A stretch of DNA of 40,699 nucleotides from the IMG/VR virus record IMGVR_UViG_3300049215_000121, positions 1 to 40,699 of that record, one strand, 5' to 3'. The DNA comes from a virus. The notes under the pieces are model-generated. The model did no database searches. It was not told the origin of the DNA and saw only the letters and a program-made list of their open reading frames with translations. Below are positions 1 through 6,042 of this stretch, one piece after another (positions within the stretch are counted from its first letter, which is position 1; every line of letters starts with the position of its first letter). The position numbers and the translations under genes are program-made.

Positions 1-14
1 CGGCTGGACGCACC
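1..14. repeat. Terminal direct repeat (copy 1 of 2)
   Basis: Bases 1-14 (CGGCTGGACGCACC) are identical to bases 40686-40699. A short exact overlap of this kind is what an assembler leaves at the ends of a circular or circularly permuted molecule. The late leftward operon also runs continuously across the junction, so I read the window as a whole phage genome cut open between the small terminase gene and the gene at 67-603. A true short terminal redundancy is the alternative. Confidence 0.8.
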
Positions 15-30
15 TCTGAAACTCCAGAGG
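13..30. other. Small hairpin in the presumed packaging/leader gap
   Basis: CCTCTG (13-18) and CAGAGG (25-30) are perfect inverted repeats with a 6-base loop. The hairpin lies between the HTH gene and the small terminase gene once the genome is circularised. No T-run follows on either strand, so it does not look like an intrinsic terminator. It could be part of a packaging site or a leader structure. Confidence 0.4.
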
Positions 31-66
31 CAAAAGAGATTCCTTCCCCGGGGTGTGGTGGGCGGG

Positions 67-603
67 TCATAGGTCCTCCAGGCGTTCGATGAACTGGGCC
101 AGCGGCTCGAACTCGCGACGCATGCGCTGCTTTGCCTCCGGTGTGTCGGGCAGGGCGTGGGCTTCCTCCATCAACGCGACCCACTCTACGAACATGTTGA
201 TCAGCCAAAGGTATTGCGTGGGCTGGCTGCTCGCTTTCGCGTGGGGGTGGGCCCGCCTCCATGCTGCGCGATACCGGGCCGAGGCCAGGGCGGATGCCTT
301 GTCGTTCAGCCCCTTCACCCCGAACGTCCGCGTGAACTTGCGGGCGAGGTTGGCTGCCTGCGACCGGCCGTAGCGGTGGCGCCTGGCTATCTGCGCGAGG
401 GTGGCGCCGTGGATGGTGTCGGGCCTGAGCTTGTAGGCCGTGATGATCACCCGCTGCCCGATGCGTGTCAGCTTCCCACCGTCGAGCATCCACACGAGCA
501 GGCGTCCCAAAGCGAAGGCGAGTTCTTCGTGGCTGGGTTCTGGGATTCGTTCAGCTGCCTCGAGGTAGTCGCGAGGCGTTTCCGTCGTCACTGGTTCCGG
601 CAT
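67..603 (-). CDS. Helix-turn-helix protein at the head of the late operon
   Basis: 178 residues. The central part (about residues 63-100) has the pattern of a helix-turn-helix: a short helix carrying TLAQIARRHRYGR followed by a second helix with SQAANLARKF, resembling sigma region 4-like or recombinase-type DNA-binding modules seen in small phage proteins. The C-terminal half is rich in Trp, Arg and Glu helices. The ATG at 603 follows a non-coding region with a GGCATGCATGCC palindrome at 656-667. On the circular map this is the first gene of the leftward late operon, directly upstream of the small terminase (about 112 bases away). That position suggests a late-gene regulator or a DNA-recognition partner of the terminase. 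I do not recognise a named family. Confidence 0.75.
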   Translation of the reverse strand: MPEPVTTETPRDYLEAAERIPEPSHEELAFALGRLLVWMLDGGKLTRIGQRVIITAYKLRPDTIHGATLAQIARRHRYGRSQAANLARKFTRTFGVKGLNDKASALASARYRAAWRRAHPHAKASSQPTQYLWLINMFVEWVALMEEAHALPDTPEAKQRMRREFEPLAQFIERLEDL

Positions 604-655
604 CGTGCTCGCGGGTAGCGATATGACCGGCCGTTTTTAAATGCGAGCCTTCTTT

Positions 656-667
656 GGCATGCATGCC
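656..667. repeat. GGCATGCATGCC palindrome, copy 1
   Basis: Perfect 12-base palindrome, 53 bases upstream of the ATG of the late-operon HTH gene (603). A TTTAAA stretch at 636-641 lies about 17 bases downstream of it in the leftward direction, so the palindrome would cover the -35 region of a leftward promoter placed there. It is likely an operator; the binding protein is unknown. Confidence 0.6.
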
Positions 668-746
668 TTACGGCACGGCAGACTGTGGTCGGGTAGTCGT
701 TTGGGCTCAGGAGTGGGCGACACCTCACCCCTTGCGGGGATGAGGG

Positions 747-989
747 TCAGAGTCGAGGGTCGCTCGGGACGATCGGGTATGACTTTTGCAGCAGCTCAAC
801 CCCGCCGGCATTGTCCAGATTCGCGGGGAGAGCGACCGCACCGGCCGATAAGGTTCCGTTGGTTGAAAGAACGGGACGACCGGCGCGATCGCTCAAAGCT
901 ACGGCCTCAGGGCGTGAGCCCACAGGAATTAAGCGCGGTTGGATTCGGGCGAGGGCAGCGTGAAAAGGACGGACAGTGCTTTCTCTCAA
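747..989 (-). CDS. Doubtful small ORF, 80 residues
   Basis: A minus-strand frame from a TTG at 989 to TGA at 747. The translation has an ordinary globular composition (Ala, Leu, Pro, Gly, Val) with no low-complexity Arg/Ser bias, unlike the shadow frames here, and it sits in line with the late operon. Against it: no ATG or GTG start, no clear ribosome-binding site, an upstream in-frame stop only about 5 codons before the TTG, mixed third-base usage unlike the GC-rich neighbours, and no family that I recognise. It may be a decayed gene or chance. Confidence 0.25.
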   Translation of the reverse strand: MRESTVRPFHAALARIQPRLIPVGSRPEAVALSDRAGRPVLSTNGTLSAGAVALPANLDNAGGVELLQKSYPIVPSDPRL

Positions 990-1234
990 CTTCCCGATAC
1001 GTCAGCCTTCCGGGTCTTGCTTTCGCTCACCGGGGACCAGCAGCACCCTTGGGACTAGCGGGGTGATCCATCCTCTTCACGCTGCGCTCGCCTTCCTGTT
1101 CGACAGGCCGCGCACCGTATTTCCTCAGGCGTTCCCACCGCAGAGCGGCTTCGAGGTTCGGCCTGTTTTCCCGGGATGTTATCAGCGTTCCTGGTCGACG
1201 CTCTGGCAGTATTCGTGAATACCCAGCGGAGCGA

Positions 1235-1264
1235 CGGATAGGACTGGCATGCTTGCCTTGTCAA
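1235..1264 (-). promoter_or_regulatory. Candidate leftward promoter with a palindrome in the spacer
   Basis: Read on the minus strand: a perfect -35 hexamer TTGACA (1264-1259), an 18-base spacer and a weak -10 TATCCG (1240-1235). The spacer contains GGCAAGCATGCC (1257-1246), one base off the palindrome repeated elsewhere in the genome. A protein bound there would block the promoter. It would drive leftward transcription towards the late operon. The -35 match is strong and the -10 is poor, so this stays tentative. Confidence 0.4.
1246..1257. repeat. Imperfect copy of the GGCATGCATGCC palindrome
   Basis: GGCATGCTTGCC on the plus strand differs from the exact repeat at one position. It sits between the -35 and -10 of the candidate leftward promoter. 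Confidence 0.45.
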
Positions 1265-1272
1265 GCTGAACG

Positions 1273-1305
1273 AAAAACGCCCCCGGATTCACCGAGGGCG
1301 TTTTG
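1273..1305. terminator. Bidirectional intrinsic terminator
   Basis: A-run, CGCCC(C)CGG, five-base loop, CCG(A)GGGCG and a TTTT run. Because it has an A-run on one side and a T-run on the other, it can work in both directions. It lies about 80 bases downstream of the last gene of the leftward early operon (stop at 1382), where it would stop those transcripts before the late region. Confidence 0.8.
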
Positions 1306-1351
1306 CTGAGTTTTCGCCCTGCCAGAGCGACTTACTTTGCGAGGGAAACGA

Positions 1352-1368
1352 TGTGGCATGATGCCACA
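1352..1368. repeat. Related 17-base palindrome (TGTGGCAT-G-ATGCCACA)
   Basis: Eight-base perfect arms around a single central G. The core GGCATGATGCC is the repeated GGCATGCATGCC with one base deleted. On the minus strand it is preceded by TTGCAG and four bases, exactly the arrangement at the copy at 21674-21685. It lies between the wHTH gene stop and the terminator. Confidence 0.55.
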
Positions 1369-1381
1369 CCTGCAAGGACAA

Positions 1382-1714
1382 TTATTTGACGATCACATAG
1401 GCAGCCTTCGTGCCTTCCCCGATGCGGCGAATCAGCTTTTCGTCCCGCAACGCCATCAGCTGCTTCGTCATGTGCAGCGGCGACAGGCTGAACTCATAGC
1501 CGGCCTTCCTGATGGTCGAGCGCAGGTCGCCGTTCTTCAGCGGACGGTCGGCAGAGCGCAGCACCTTCAGGATCCGCTCCCGCAGCATGCCCTTCGGCGC
1601 CTTCACCGTCTTCTCGATGGCGTTGCGGATGGCCTTCGCCTTGGCCAGCTCGGTCTCCAGCCGGCGGACCTCCTGGTTCATCTTGGCGAGGGCCTGTTTG
1701 ATTGCGGGATTCAT
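1382..1714 (-). CDS. Winged-helix protein with N-terminal coiled coil
   Basis: 110 residues from the ATG at 1714. Residues about 1-40 form a charged heptad-like helix (probable dimerising coiled coil). Residues about 45-110 have the pattern of a winged helix: an ILKVLRSADRPL start, a recognition-helix region, then a wing around RRIGEGTKAAYVIVK. The start is fixed by a 4-base ATGA overlap with the stop of the upstream gene (1711-1714). An ATG at 1966 opens the same frame earlier, but that extension would run antisense-like through the preceding gene and has shadow composition. Last gene of the four-gene leftward early operon; probably a transcriptional regulator. The target is unknown. Confidence 0.75.
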   Translation of the reverse strand: MNPAIKQALAKMNQEVRRLETELAKAKAIRNAIEKTVKAPKGMLRERILKVLRSADRPLKNGDLRSTIRKAGYEFSLSPLHMTKQLMALRDEKLIRRIGEGTKAAYVIVK

Positions 1715-1953
1715 GGTTGGGCGGGTTGCTGGATGCCGACGAGGCGACAGAAGCGTTCGAAGGTCAGGAGCACGGTGCGAGGAGTGATCATGAAGTAGGC
1801 TCGGGCAATCGCCTGACTGACCCCGCGGCCCTTGTAGTGGGCGTAGAGCATGGTCAGGTTGCGATGCGTCAGAAGAGACCCCACCGTCAACAGGGAAAGC
1901 GCTGATGCCTGCACCATTTTTGCACCAGTTATCCCGCTGGGACGGGGTTGCAT
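1711..1953 (-). CDS. Small HTH-like protein, 80 residues
   Basis: Starts at the ATG at 1953, nine bases after the stop of the preceding gene, with a weak AAAAG upstream. It ends in an ATGA overlap with the winged-helix gene, which is the main evidence that this frame is translated. Residues about 38-70 (YKGRGVSQAIARAYFMITPRT) look like a helix-turn-helix of the kind seen in small phage regulators. An internal ATG at codon 13 is a possible alternative start but has no ribosome-binding site. Function unknown; DNA binding is inferred. Confidence 0.6.
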   Translation of the reverse strand: MQPRPSGITGAKMVQASALSLLTVGSLLTHRNLTMLYAHYKGRGVSQAIARAYFMITPRTVLLTFERFCRLVGIQQPAQP

Positions 1954-1962
1954 CTTTTGAAT

Positions 1963-2190
1963 TCATTTGGCCTTGGCCGCTCTAGCCACCTTCCACCCTT
2001 TCTCTTTGGCCTCGGCGGGATCCACGGTCCACTTGGGCGGGATCATACCTTGGTCCCTAACCCACTGTTTCAAGCGCTCCATCTCGCTGACGATGTCCAG
2101 GCCAAGGGCTCTCAACTCCTCGACCGTCTTGGCCTGACGGATTCTGCGCCGCAGGTAGAAAGCGCTCGGCTTGTAAGCGGTCTCGCTCAT
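1963..2190 (-). CDS. Small basic hypothetical protein, 75 residues
   Basis: Starts at the ATG at 2190, which overlaps the stop of the ribbon-helix-helix gene by ATGA (2187-2190). The protein is helical and charged, with a basic N-terminal half (RRRIRQAK) and a Lys/Ala-rich tail. No motif that I recognise. Second gene in the leftward early operon. An ATGA also occurs at its own stop, but the downstream gene there is better read from 1953. Probably a small regulatory or host-takeover protein, by position only. Confidence 0.6.
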   Translation of the reverse strand: MSETAYKPSAFYLRRRIRQAKTVEELRALGLDIVSEMERLKQWVRDQGMIPPKWTVDPAEAKEKGWKVARAAKAK

Positions 2191-2477
2191 GCACGTTTGG
2201 CCTTTCCTGAAGATTTGTGTTCGGCGGATTTGTCCAATGCCACCAGTGTAGCGGGTGCCCTTTCATCATAGGTCGTAAGCGCCTCGAGCTTCGCCAGTCG
2301 AAATCCGTTGCCGTCAAATACGACGCTTGCCCCGGCGTCCAACTGGTCCAGCAGATGGGTCACAGCGAGGTTCAATACGGTCGGAAAAGCGACCGGGTTC
2401 CCGCTGGTCTCCATGTTTTCCATAAACTTCACCAGCCGATCCTCGGTCTTGTCATTAAATCGGACTGATCGTGGCAG
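2187..2477 (-). CDS. Ribbon-helix-helix regulator with a non-standard start
   Basis: The first conventional start is a GTG at 2432 (81 residues), but the open frame continues upstream. The extra residues LPRSVRFNDKTEDRL are a textbook Arc/CopG beta-strand followed by the start of helix 1. The true N-terminus is therefore probably at CTG 2477 or ATA 2489; I give 2477. Helix 2 lies around residues 34-46 (FPTVLNLAVTHLL). With the CTG start it is 96 residues. A leftward promoter (-35 TTGCGC, -10 TGTAAC, 2524-2497) would begin transcription at about 2490, so the mRNA may be nearly leaderless. First gene of the leftward operon, facing a second RHH gene across the control region. Confidence 0.65.
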   Translation of the reverse strand: MPRSVRFNDKTEDRLVKFMENMETSGNPVAFPTVLNLAVTHLLDQLDAGASVVFDGNGFRLAKLEALTTYDERAPATLVALDKSAEHKSSGKAKRA

Positions 2478-2496
2478 TTTCGATTTTATGACGTGA

Positions 2497-2524
2497 GTTA
2501 CACGCTACTACATTTGTAGCGCAA
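2497..2524 (-). promoter_or_regulatory. Leftward promoter with inverted-repeat operator
   Basis: On the minus strand: TTGCGC (2524-2519), 16-base spacer, TGTAAC (2502-2497). The inverted repeat CGCTAC / GTAGCG (2503-2508 and 2516-2521, 7-base gap) fills the spacer, so a bound dimer would occlude the promoter. Its neighbours encode two ribbon-helix-helix proteins, a family that binds such repeats, so autoregulation is likely. Confidence 0.5.
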
Positions 2525-2532
2525 GTCCTTTA

Positions 2533-2561
2533 TTGGGCGTTTGTGTGACAATGCGTAGTAT
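2533..2561 (+). promoter_or_regulatory. Rightward early promoter candidate
   Basis: TTGGGC (2533-2538), 17-base spacer, TAGTAT (2556-2561). The surrounding 120 bases are markedly more AT-rich than the rest of the genome. It would start the long rightward operon at about 2568, 46 bases before the first ATG. TTGTAG-containing repeats at about 2514 and 2563 may be additional regulator sites. Confidence 0.5.
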
Positions 2562-2613
2562 TTTGTAGAGTTTGTATTTGACGACAAAGTGAGCGCCCCT
2601 AGTTGTCTGGGGC

Positions 2614-2814
2614 ATGGAAACCCCCCTGTCCGTTCGCCTCGGTGACCAAGGTGAAAATTTGCACAAGGTCGCCTCCCGCACCGGCCTCAAGAAGCCCGAT
2701 GTCATCAAGCTGGCTATCGAGGAACTGTTTTGTCGCTACCCGAAGGACAAGGATCTGGCTGCTGCTGTCATCCAGTTCCGCATCACCGAGAGCAAGAGGA
2801 CCGCCAAACCCTGA
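2614..2814 (+). CDS. Ribbon-helix-helix DNA-binding protein, 66 residues
   Basis: Residues 4-9 (PLSVRL) form the beta-strand and residues about 14-37 (ENLHKVASRTGLKKPDVIKLAIEE, two helices with a turn at TG) form the helix-turn-helix of the Arc/CopG/MetJ fold. The C-terminal 25 residues are charged. The ATG lies about 50 bases downstream of the candidate promoter. First gene of the rightward operon, divergent from another RHH gene, so it probably regulates one or both promoters. A canonical Shine-Dalgarno site is not evident. Confidence 0.8.
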   Translation: METPLSVRLGDQGENLHKVASRTGLKKPDVIKLAIEELFCRYPKDKDLAAAVIQFRITESKRTAKP

Positions 2815-2818
2815 TGTC

Positions 2819-3046
2819 ATGTCCGGCGAGCTGGCACAGTTAAGCGCGAAGATGGACATGGTCATAACCATGCTCGGCGCGTTGGTCGACCAGCAGAAGG
2901 CCAGCATGAAGCCGATGACGCAGGTCGCGTTTGCCAAGCGCGTCGGCCTCTCCCGGTGGACCATCAAAGCCCGCATCGACCGGGGCGAGATCATCACGAA
3001 GGGCGGGAAGATTCCCCCCACGGAATTACGCAAATTCGGCCTGTGA
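2819..3046 (+). CDS. Small HTH protein, excisionase/MerR-like
   Basis: 75 residues from the ATG at 2819, four bases after the preceding stop. Residues about 1-30 form a helix (LSAKMDMVITMLGALVDQQ). Residues about 34-70 have a helix-turn-helix of the excisionase or Cox type: TQVAFAKRVGLSRWTIKAR, then a wing-like RGEIITKGGKIPP. Such proteins bind DNA as architectural factors or regulators. No integrase is present, so a regulatory role is more likely than excision. A longer upstream frame exists but has shadow composition. Confidence 0.7.
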   Translation: MSGELAQLSAKMDMVITMLGALVDQQKASMKPMTQVAFAKRVGLSRWTIKARIDRGEIITKGGKIPPTELRKFGL

Positions 3047-3142
3047 ATCCTTCCACCCACCACACGAGCCCACACGACCACTGACCGCTCTCTCCGCTGA
3101 TGCCGGGTCGCTGTCCCGCAAAAGCCTCAACTTTCCCCTGCC

Positions 3143-3370
3143 ATGGAATACACTCACTCCCGCCCGGTTGACCCCGGTGAAGCCCTAGCGCTTAGCGCCG
3201 GTGCCTTCGACATGTGCCAGTGTGCTGACTGCCATCGTCACTTTCCGGGCGGTCAGCTGCGGTGCTATCCGCACGGCAACGTCTGCGAGGAGTGCCACGA
3301 GGACCGGCAGGACGCCGGCATCACCCGGGAGGCTTTTGGCTCCTCCCCGCGCGAACAGGAGAACCCGTGA
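3143..3370 (+). CDS. Small zinc-binding-type protein, 75 residues
   Basis: Contains CQCADC, a further Cys, then CEECH, spaced like a treble-clef or zinc-ribbon site (Cys at about residues 25, 27, 30, 41, 48, 51). Similar tiny zinc proteins are common in phage early regions, but their roles are mostly unknown. The ATG at 3143 has no clear ribosome-binding site. Its stop overlaps the next gene's GTG (GTGA at 3367-3370), which supports translation of both. There is a 96-base gap upstream with nothing notable. Confidence 0.6.
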   Translation: MEYTHSRPVDPGEALALSAGAFDMCQCADCHRHFPGGQLRCYPHGNVCEECHEDRQDAGITREAFGSSPREQENP

Positions 3371-3681
3371 GCACGTTTAACTCACACTGCCAGCTGGTGA
3401 AGGCCGGGCTCGCCCTGTCGGCTCCGACTCAGTTCGAAATCTTTGCCTTGGCGATCGCCTTCCCGCCGTCCGAGGGATTCCACGGCGCCTGCACCACCAT
3501 CCGGGACTTGAACGTGCACGGCATTTTCGCCGGGCACCTCGGCCTGACCCCGTCGAAGCAAGCTGCGGTCCGCCTGATCATTCGCACGCGGATGCAGGAA
3601 TCCGAAAGCCATGGCCACGGCAACGAGGCCATCCGGCGCGCTCAGGCTCTCGACGCCAAGCGGCAGCACCAGGTCGCCTGA
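3367..3681 (+). CDS. Hypothetical protein, 104 residues
   Basis: GTG start at 3367 coupled by a GTGA overlap to the zinc-protein gene. The sequence is globular, with a hydrophobic core segment (FEIFALAIAFPPSEGF) and an Arg-rich C-terminal helix. No family recognised. It lies directly upstream of the recombination nuclease gene (gap of 13 bases), so a recombination accessory is possible, by position only. Confidence 0.55.
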   Translation: MSTFNSHCQLVKAGLALSAPTQFEIFALAIAFPPSEGFHGACTTIRDLNVHGIFAGHLGLTPSKQAAVRLIIRTRMQESESHGHGNEAIRRAQALDAKRQHQVA

Positions 3682-3694
3682 TCACTTTCCCACC

Positions 3695-4642
3695 ATGCCC
3701 ACTGCAAACGCCCGCCCTGCCCATCAAATCCAACCCTTCAGCGCCTGGAAGGAGGGCGAGCGCGGCATCTACGCCGGCCTGCCGATGGACGTCTACCGCA
3801 AGGCTCGCGGCGTGTCCCGCACCGAGCTGGCGAGGCTCATGGAACGCCCCAGCCATCGGAACAAGGAGACGCCGTCCACCGAGGCGCAAGTCTGGGGGAC
3901 GCTCTTCAACGACCTTCTCCTTTTCGGCGACCGGAACTTCCACGTTCGGCCCGACTTCTACCCCGCGAAGGATGGGAAGACCAAGGATGCGCCGACGGTC
4001 GATAAGCCGTGGAACGGCAACGCCACCTTCTGCAGCGACTGGATGGCCGCGCACTCGGACAAGCCGATCCTGAAGTCGAGCGGTCCTCACTCGGCCGGCT
4101 GGCTCAACCGGGCATTGAAGGTCGCCTCCGAGAATCCGGCCGTCCAGCAGCTCATGCAGGGCGCCTCCTTCGAGGTGTCGCTGTTCGGCGCCGGTCCCGA
4201 GGAGCACGGCTGGCCGCTGGCCAAGGGCCGGCCCGACATCCTGAAGCTCACCGATGACGGCGGGGCGATCATCGGCGACGTGAAGACGACGGTCGACGCC
4301 AACACCCGCGCCTTCAGCCGGGACATCCTCGCCTACGGCTACCACAAGCAGTTCGCCCACTACCGGGCGATCCTGCAGAGCCTGCGCATCGCGCCTGTTC
4401 GGGCGTTCTTCATCATCGTCGAGAAGGGTGACGAGCCGCGCGTGCAGGTCCGTCAGCTGGCGGAGCGTGCCATGGATAAAGGCGACTTCGACCTCGATGA
4501 CGAGTGGGCGTTGCACCGCAGCTTCACCCTGACCGGCAGATGGCCGGATTTCCCGGACCAACAGGAGGCCGACCAGATCGGGCAGATCGACCTGCCCGAC
4601 TACATCTACCCGAAGGACGACGACATCACCCCCAGCAGCTGA
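3695..4642 (+). CDS. RecE-like PD-(D/E)XK exonuclease
   Basis: 315 residues from the ATG at 3695. The nuclease signature is clear: GRPD (178-181) and GDVKTT (194-199) supply the metal-binding D...DXK, followed by the QFAHYRA helix (about 219-225) characteristic of the RecE C-terminal/DUF3799 family. These enzymes degrade the 5' strand of dsDNA ends to give 3' ssDNA for annealing-type recombination. The N-terminal domain (about 20-90) carries the SRTELARLM helix typical of the family. The following gene is often its partner in phages. An upstream extension in the same frame is rejected because it overlaps the preceding gene in another frame. Confidence 0.85.
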   Translation: MPTANARPAHQIQPFSAWKEGERGIYAGLPMDVYRKARGVSRTELARLMERPSHRNKETPSTEAQVWGTLFNDLLLFGDRNFHVRPDFYPAKDGKTKDAPTVDKPWNGNATFCSDWMAAHSDKPILKSSGPHSAGWLNRALKVASENPAVQQLMQGASFEVSLFGAGPEEHGWPLAKGRPDILKLTDDGGAIIGDVKTTVDANTRAFSRDILAYGYHKQFAHYRAILQSLRIAPVRAFFIIVEKGDEPRVQVRQLAERAMDKGDFDLDDEWALHRSFTLTGRWPDFPDQQEADQIGQIDLPDYIYPKDDDITPSS

Positions 4643-4647
4643 ACACC

Positions 4648-5217
4648 ATGGACCTCACTCCCACCATCGTTCCGAAGTCGGACCAACTCAACGCCGACGA
4701 CCTGATCACCGGGCCGCTCACCATCCGCATCACCGCGGTCAAATCCGGGGACAAGGAGCAGCCCGTCATCATCAACTACGAGGGCGACAACGGTCACCCC
4801 TACAAGCCCGGGAAGAGCATGCGGCGCGTCCTGGTCATGCTCTGGGGCAAGGATGGGGCTGCCTACGTCGGGCAGTCGCTGACGCTCTACCGCGACCCGA
4901 CCATCCGCTTCGGCAAGGATGCGGTCGGGGGCATCAGGATCTCGCACGCGACCGGTATCACCGAGCCCATGGAGGTCGCGCTGACGGTCACGCGCGGCCA
5001 GCGGAAGCCGTTCGTGGTCGAGCCGCTGACCGTGAAGCCGGCAGACGAGTCCTTCGACCTCGCCACTTTGACCGACGTCGGGGCGAGCAAGGCCCGGGAA
5101 GGCGTCGATGCGCTTGCTGCCTGGTGGAAGACCATCCCGAAGGCCGCGCAGAAGGCGCTGAAGCCCACGCTGGACGCCGAGTGGAAGCCGACCGCCGAGA
5201 GCGTCGCCAAGAATTAA
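4648..5217 (+). CDS. Recombination-associated conserved phage protein
   Basis: 189 residues; ATG at 4648, five bases after the nuclease stop. The family is recognisable by DLITGPLTIRIT, EGDNGHPYKPGKSMRR, YVGQSLTLYRDP and GGIRISHATGI. It recurs next to phage recombination nucleases. The beta-rich N-terminal two thirds could be an OB-like ssDNA-binding fold, which would complement the exonuclease, but no experiment known to me fixes the function. The C-terminal 60 residues (AREGVDALAAWWKTIPK...) are helical and resemble tails that contact partner proteins. Confidence 0.6.
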   Translation: MDLTPTIVPKSDQLNADDLITGPLTIRITAVKSGDKEQPVIINYEGDNGHPYKPGKSMRRVLVMLWGKDGAAYVGQSLTLYRDPTIRFGKDAVGGIRISHATGITEPMEVALTVTRGQRKPFVVEPLTVKPADESFDLATLTDVGASKAREGVDALAAWWKTIPKAAQKALKPTLDAEWKPTAESVAKN

Positions 5218-5261
5218 CGGCCACAGGGCCTCAACCGAAACCCGTCACGCAAAGGAGAAAC

Positions 5262-5564
5262 ATGGCTAAGAAACCCAGCACAGAATTGCCGCTCGGAGCT
5301 GCCCCCGGGGTCGCTCCCCTCAAAATCCCGCTGATCGCGAAGGCGGTCGAGGAGTATGAGACGGCCAAACGGGAGCGCTGCAACGCATCCCCCGGCGAGA
5401 TCGCCGCCAAGCAGAAGTTGAAGGGCCTGCTCGTGGCCAACCGGGACAAGCTCCCGCTGAACGAGCTCGGGCTGCGCTACTACCGGCACGAGGGCGTGGA
5501 TTACGTCCTCGAGGAAGTCCTGAAGCGCCACACCGCCGAGGCCAGCGGCGGGGACGACGAGTAA
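5262..5564 (+). CDS. Hypothetical protein, 100 residues
   Basis: ATG at 5262 preceded by AAAGGAGAAAC, the best Shine-Dalgarno site in the rightward operon, so it may be made in large amounts. Helical and charged (residues about 25-70), ending in an acidic GGDDE tail. No family recognised. It lies between the recombination pair and the replication-type gene. Confidence 0.65.
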   Translation: MAKKPSTELPLGAAPGVAPLKIPLIAKAVEEYETAKRERCNASPGEIAAKQKLKGLLVANRDKLPLNELGLRYYRHEGVDYVLEEVLKRHTAEASGGDDE

Positions 5565-5623
5565 CGCGAGCCCTGGAGGTCACCCACCGCGGCCGGCGGT
5601 ATATCCGGCCCACCCTTTTCCAC

Positions 5624-6040
5624 ATGCTCACACCGAAAGAAATCGCCGCCGAGGCTGTCGCGCTCCTGAAGGCTGCCAAGACCAAGGCCGTCGCCGACGG
5701 CAAGACCCTGACCTGGACGGAGGTCGGCGCCATCATCGAAGGAGCCTGCACGCCGAAGACCCCGGACGCCTCGTCGAAGGCCTCCGACTTCGGAGACCGC
5801 AAGAAGGTCCCGCCGACGCCTGAGCAGGTCACGGCCTACAGCGCCTTCATCGGCTACCCGATGGACGGTCAGGCGTGGTGCGATGCCTACGCCGCCAAGG
5901 GCTGGAAGGTCGGCGACCACCGCATGAAGGACTGGCAGGCCGCGGTGCGCAACTGGAAGACGAACGGCTACGGCTCTGACGGCGTGGCGCTGGCCGGCAC
6001 AAAGAAGCCCACCGCGAGCAAGACCTACGACCGGATCTGA
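5624..6040 (+). CDS. DnaT/primosome-type replication protein
   Basis: 138 residues. The segment from about 68 to 118 (EQVTAYSAFIGYPMDGQAWCDAYAAKGW, then MKDWQAAVRNWKTNGYG) matches the C-terminal primosome-assembly domain of DnaT and of phage replication initiators, where a conserved 'KGW.. W..A..NW' helix pair binds ssDNA or helicase-loading factors. The N-terminal part is helical and lacks the initiator winged helix of complete O-type proteins. With the DnaC-like ATPase at 7650 it could load the host replicative helicase. Assignment by motif only. Confidence 0.55.
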   Translation: MLTPKEIAAEAVALLKAAKTKAVADGKTLTWTEVGAIIEGACTPKTPDASSKASDFGDRKKVPPTPEQVTAYSAFIGYPMDGQAWCDAYAAKGWKVGDHRMKDWQAAVRNWKTNGYGSDGVALAGTKKPTASKTYDRI

Positions 6041-6042
6041 CC

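Larger units (their letters stand above)
604..1381. other. Regulatory gap between the leftward early and late units
   Basis: About 780 bases without a convincing gene. It holds a GGCATGCATGCC palindrome (656-667), an imperfect copy (1246-1257), a related 17-base palindrome (1352-1368), a bulged hairpin (723-745: CCTCA.CCCC / GGGG.TGAGG around TTGC), a candidate leftward promoter (1235-1264) and a bidirectional terminator (1273-1305). One short minus-strand reading frame (747-989) has a protein-like composition but is uncertain. The likely role is to stop leftward early transcription and to start late transcription towards the gene at 603. Confidence 0.6.

Noticed and set aside
1055-1264. Minus-strand 69-codon frame in the left gap
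   Set aside because: TTG start, Arg/Ser-rich composition, overlaps the candidate promoter and palindrome, no motif.
1382-1966. Long version (194 residues) of the winged-helix gene starting at 1966
   Set aside because: It too has an ATGA overlap, but the first 84 residues are Pro/His/Arg/Ser-rich and run through a better frame (1711-1953) that itself overlaps the ATG at 1714.
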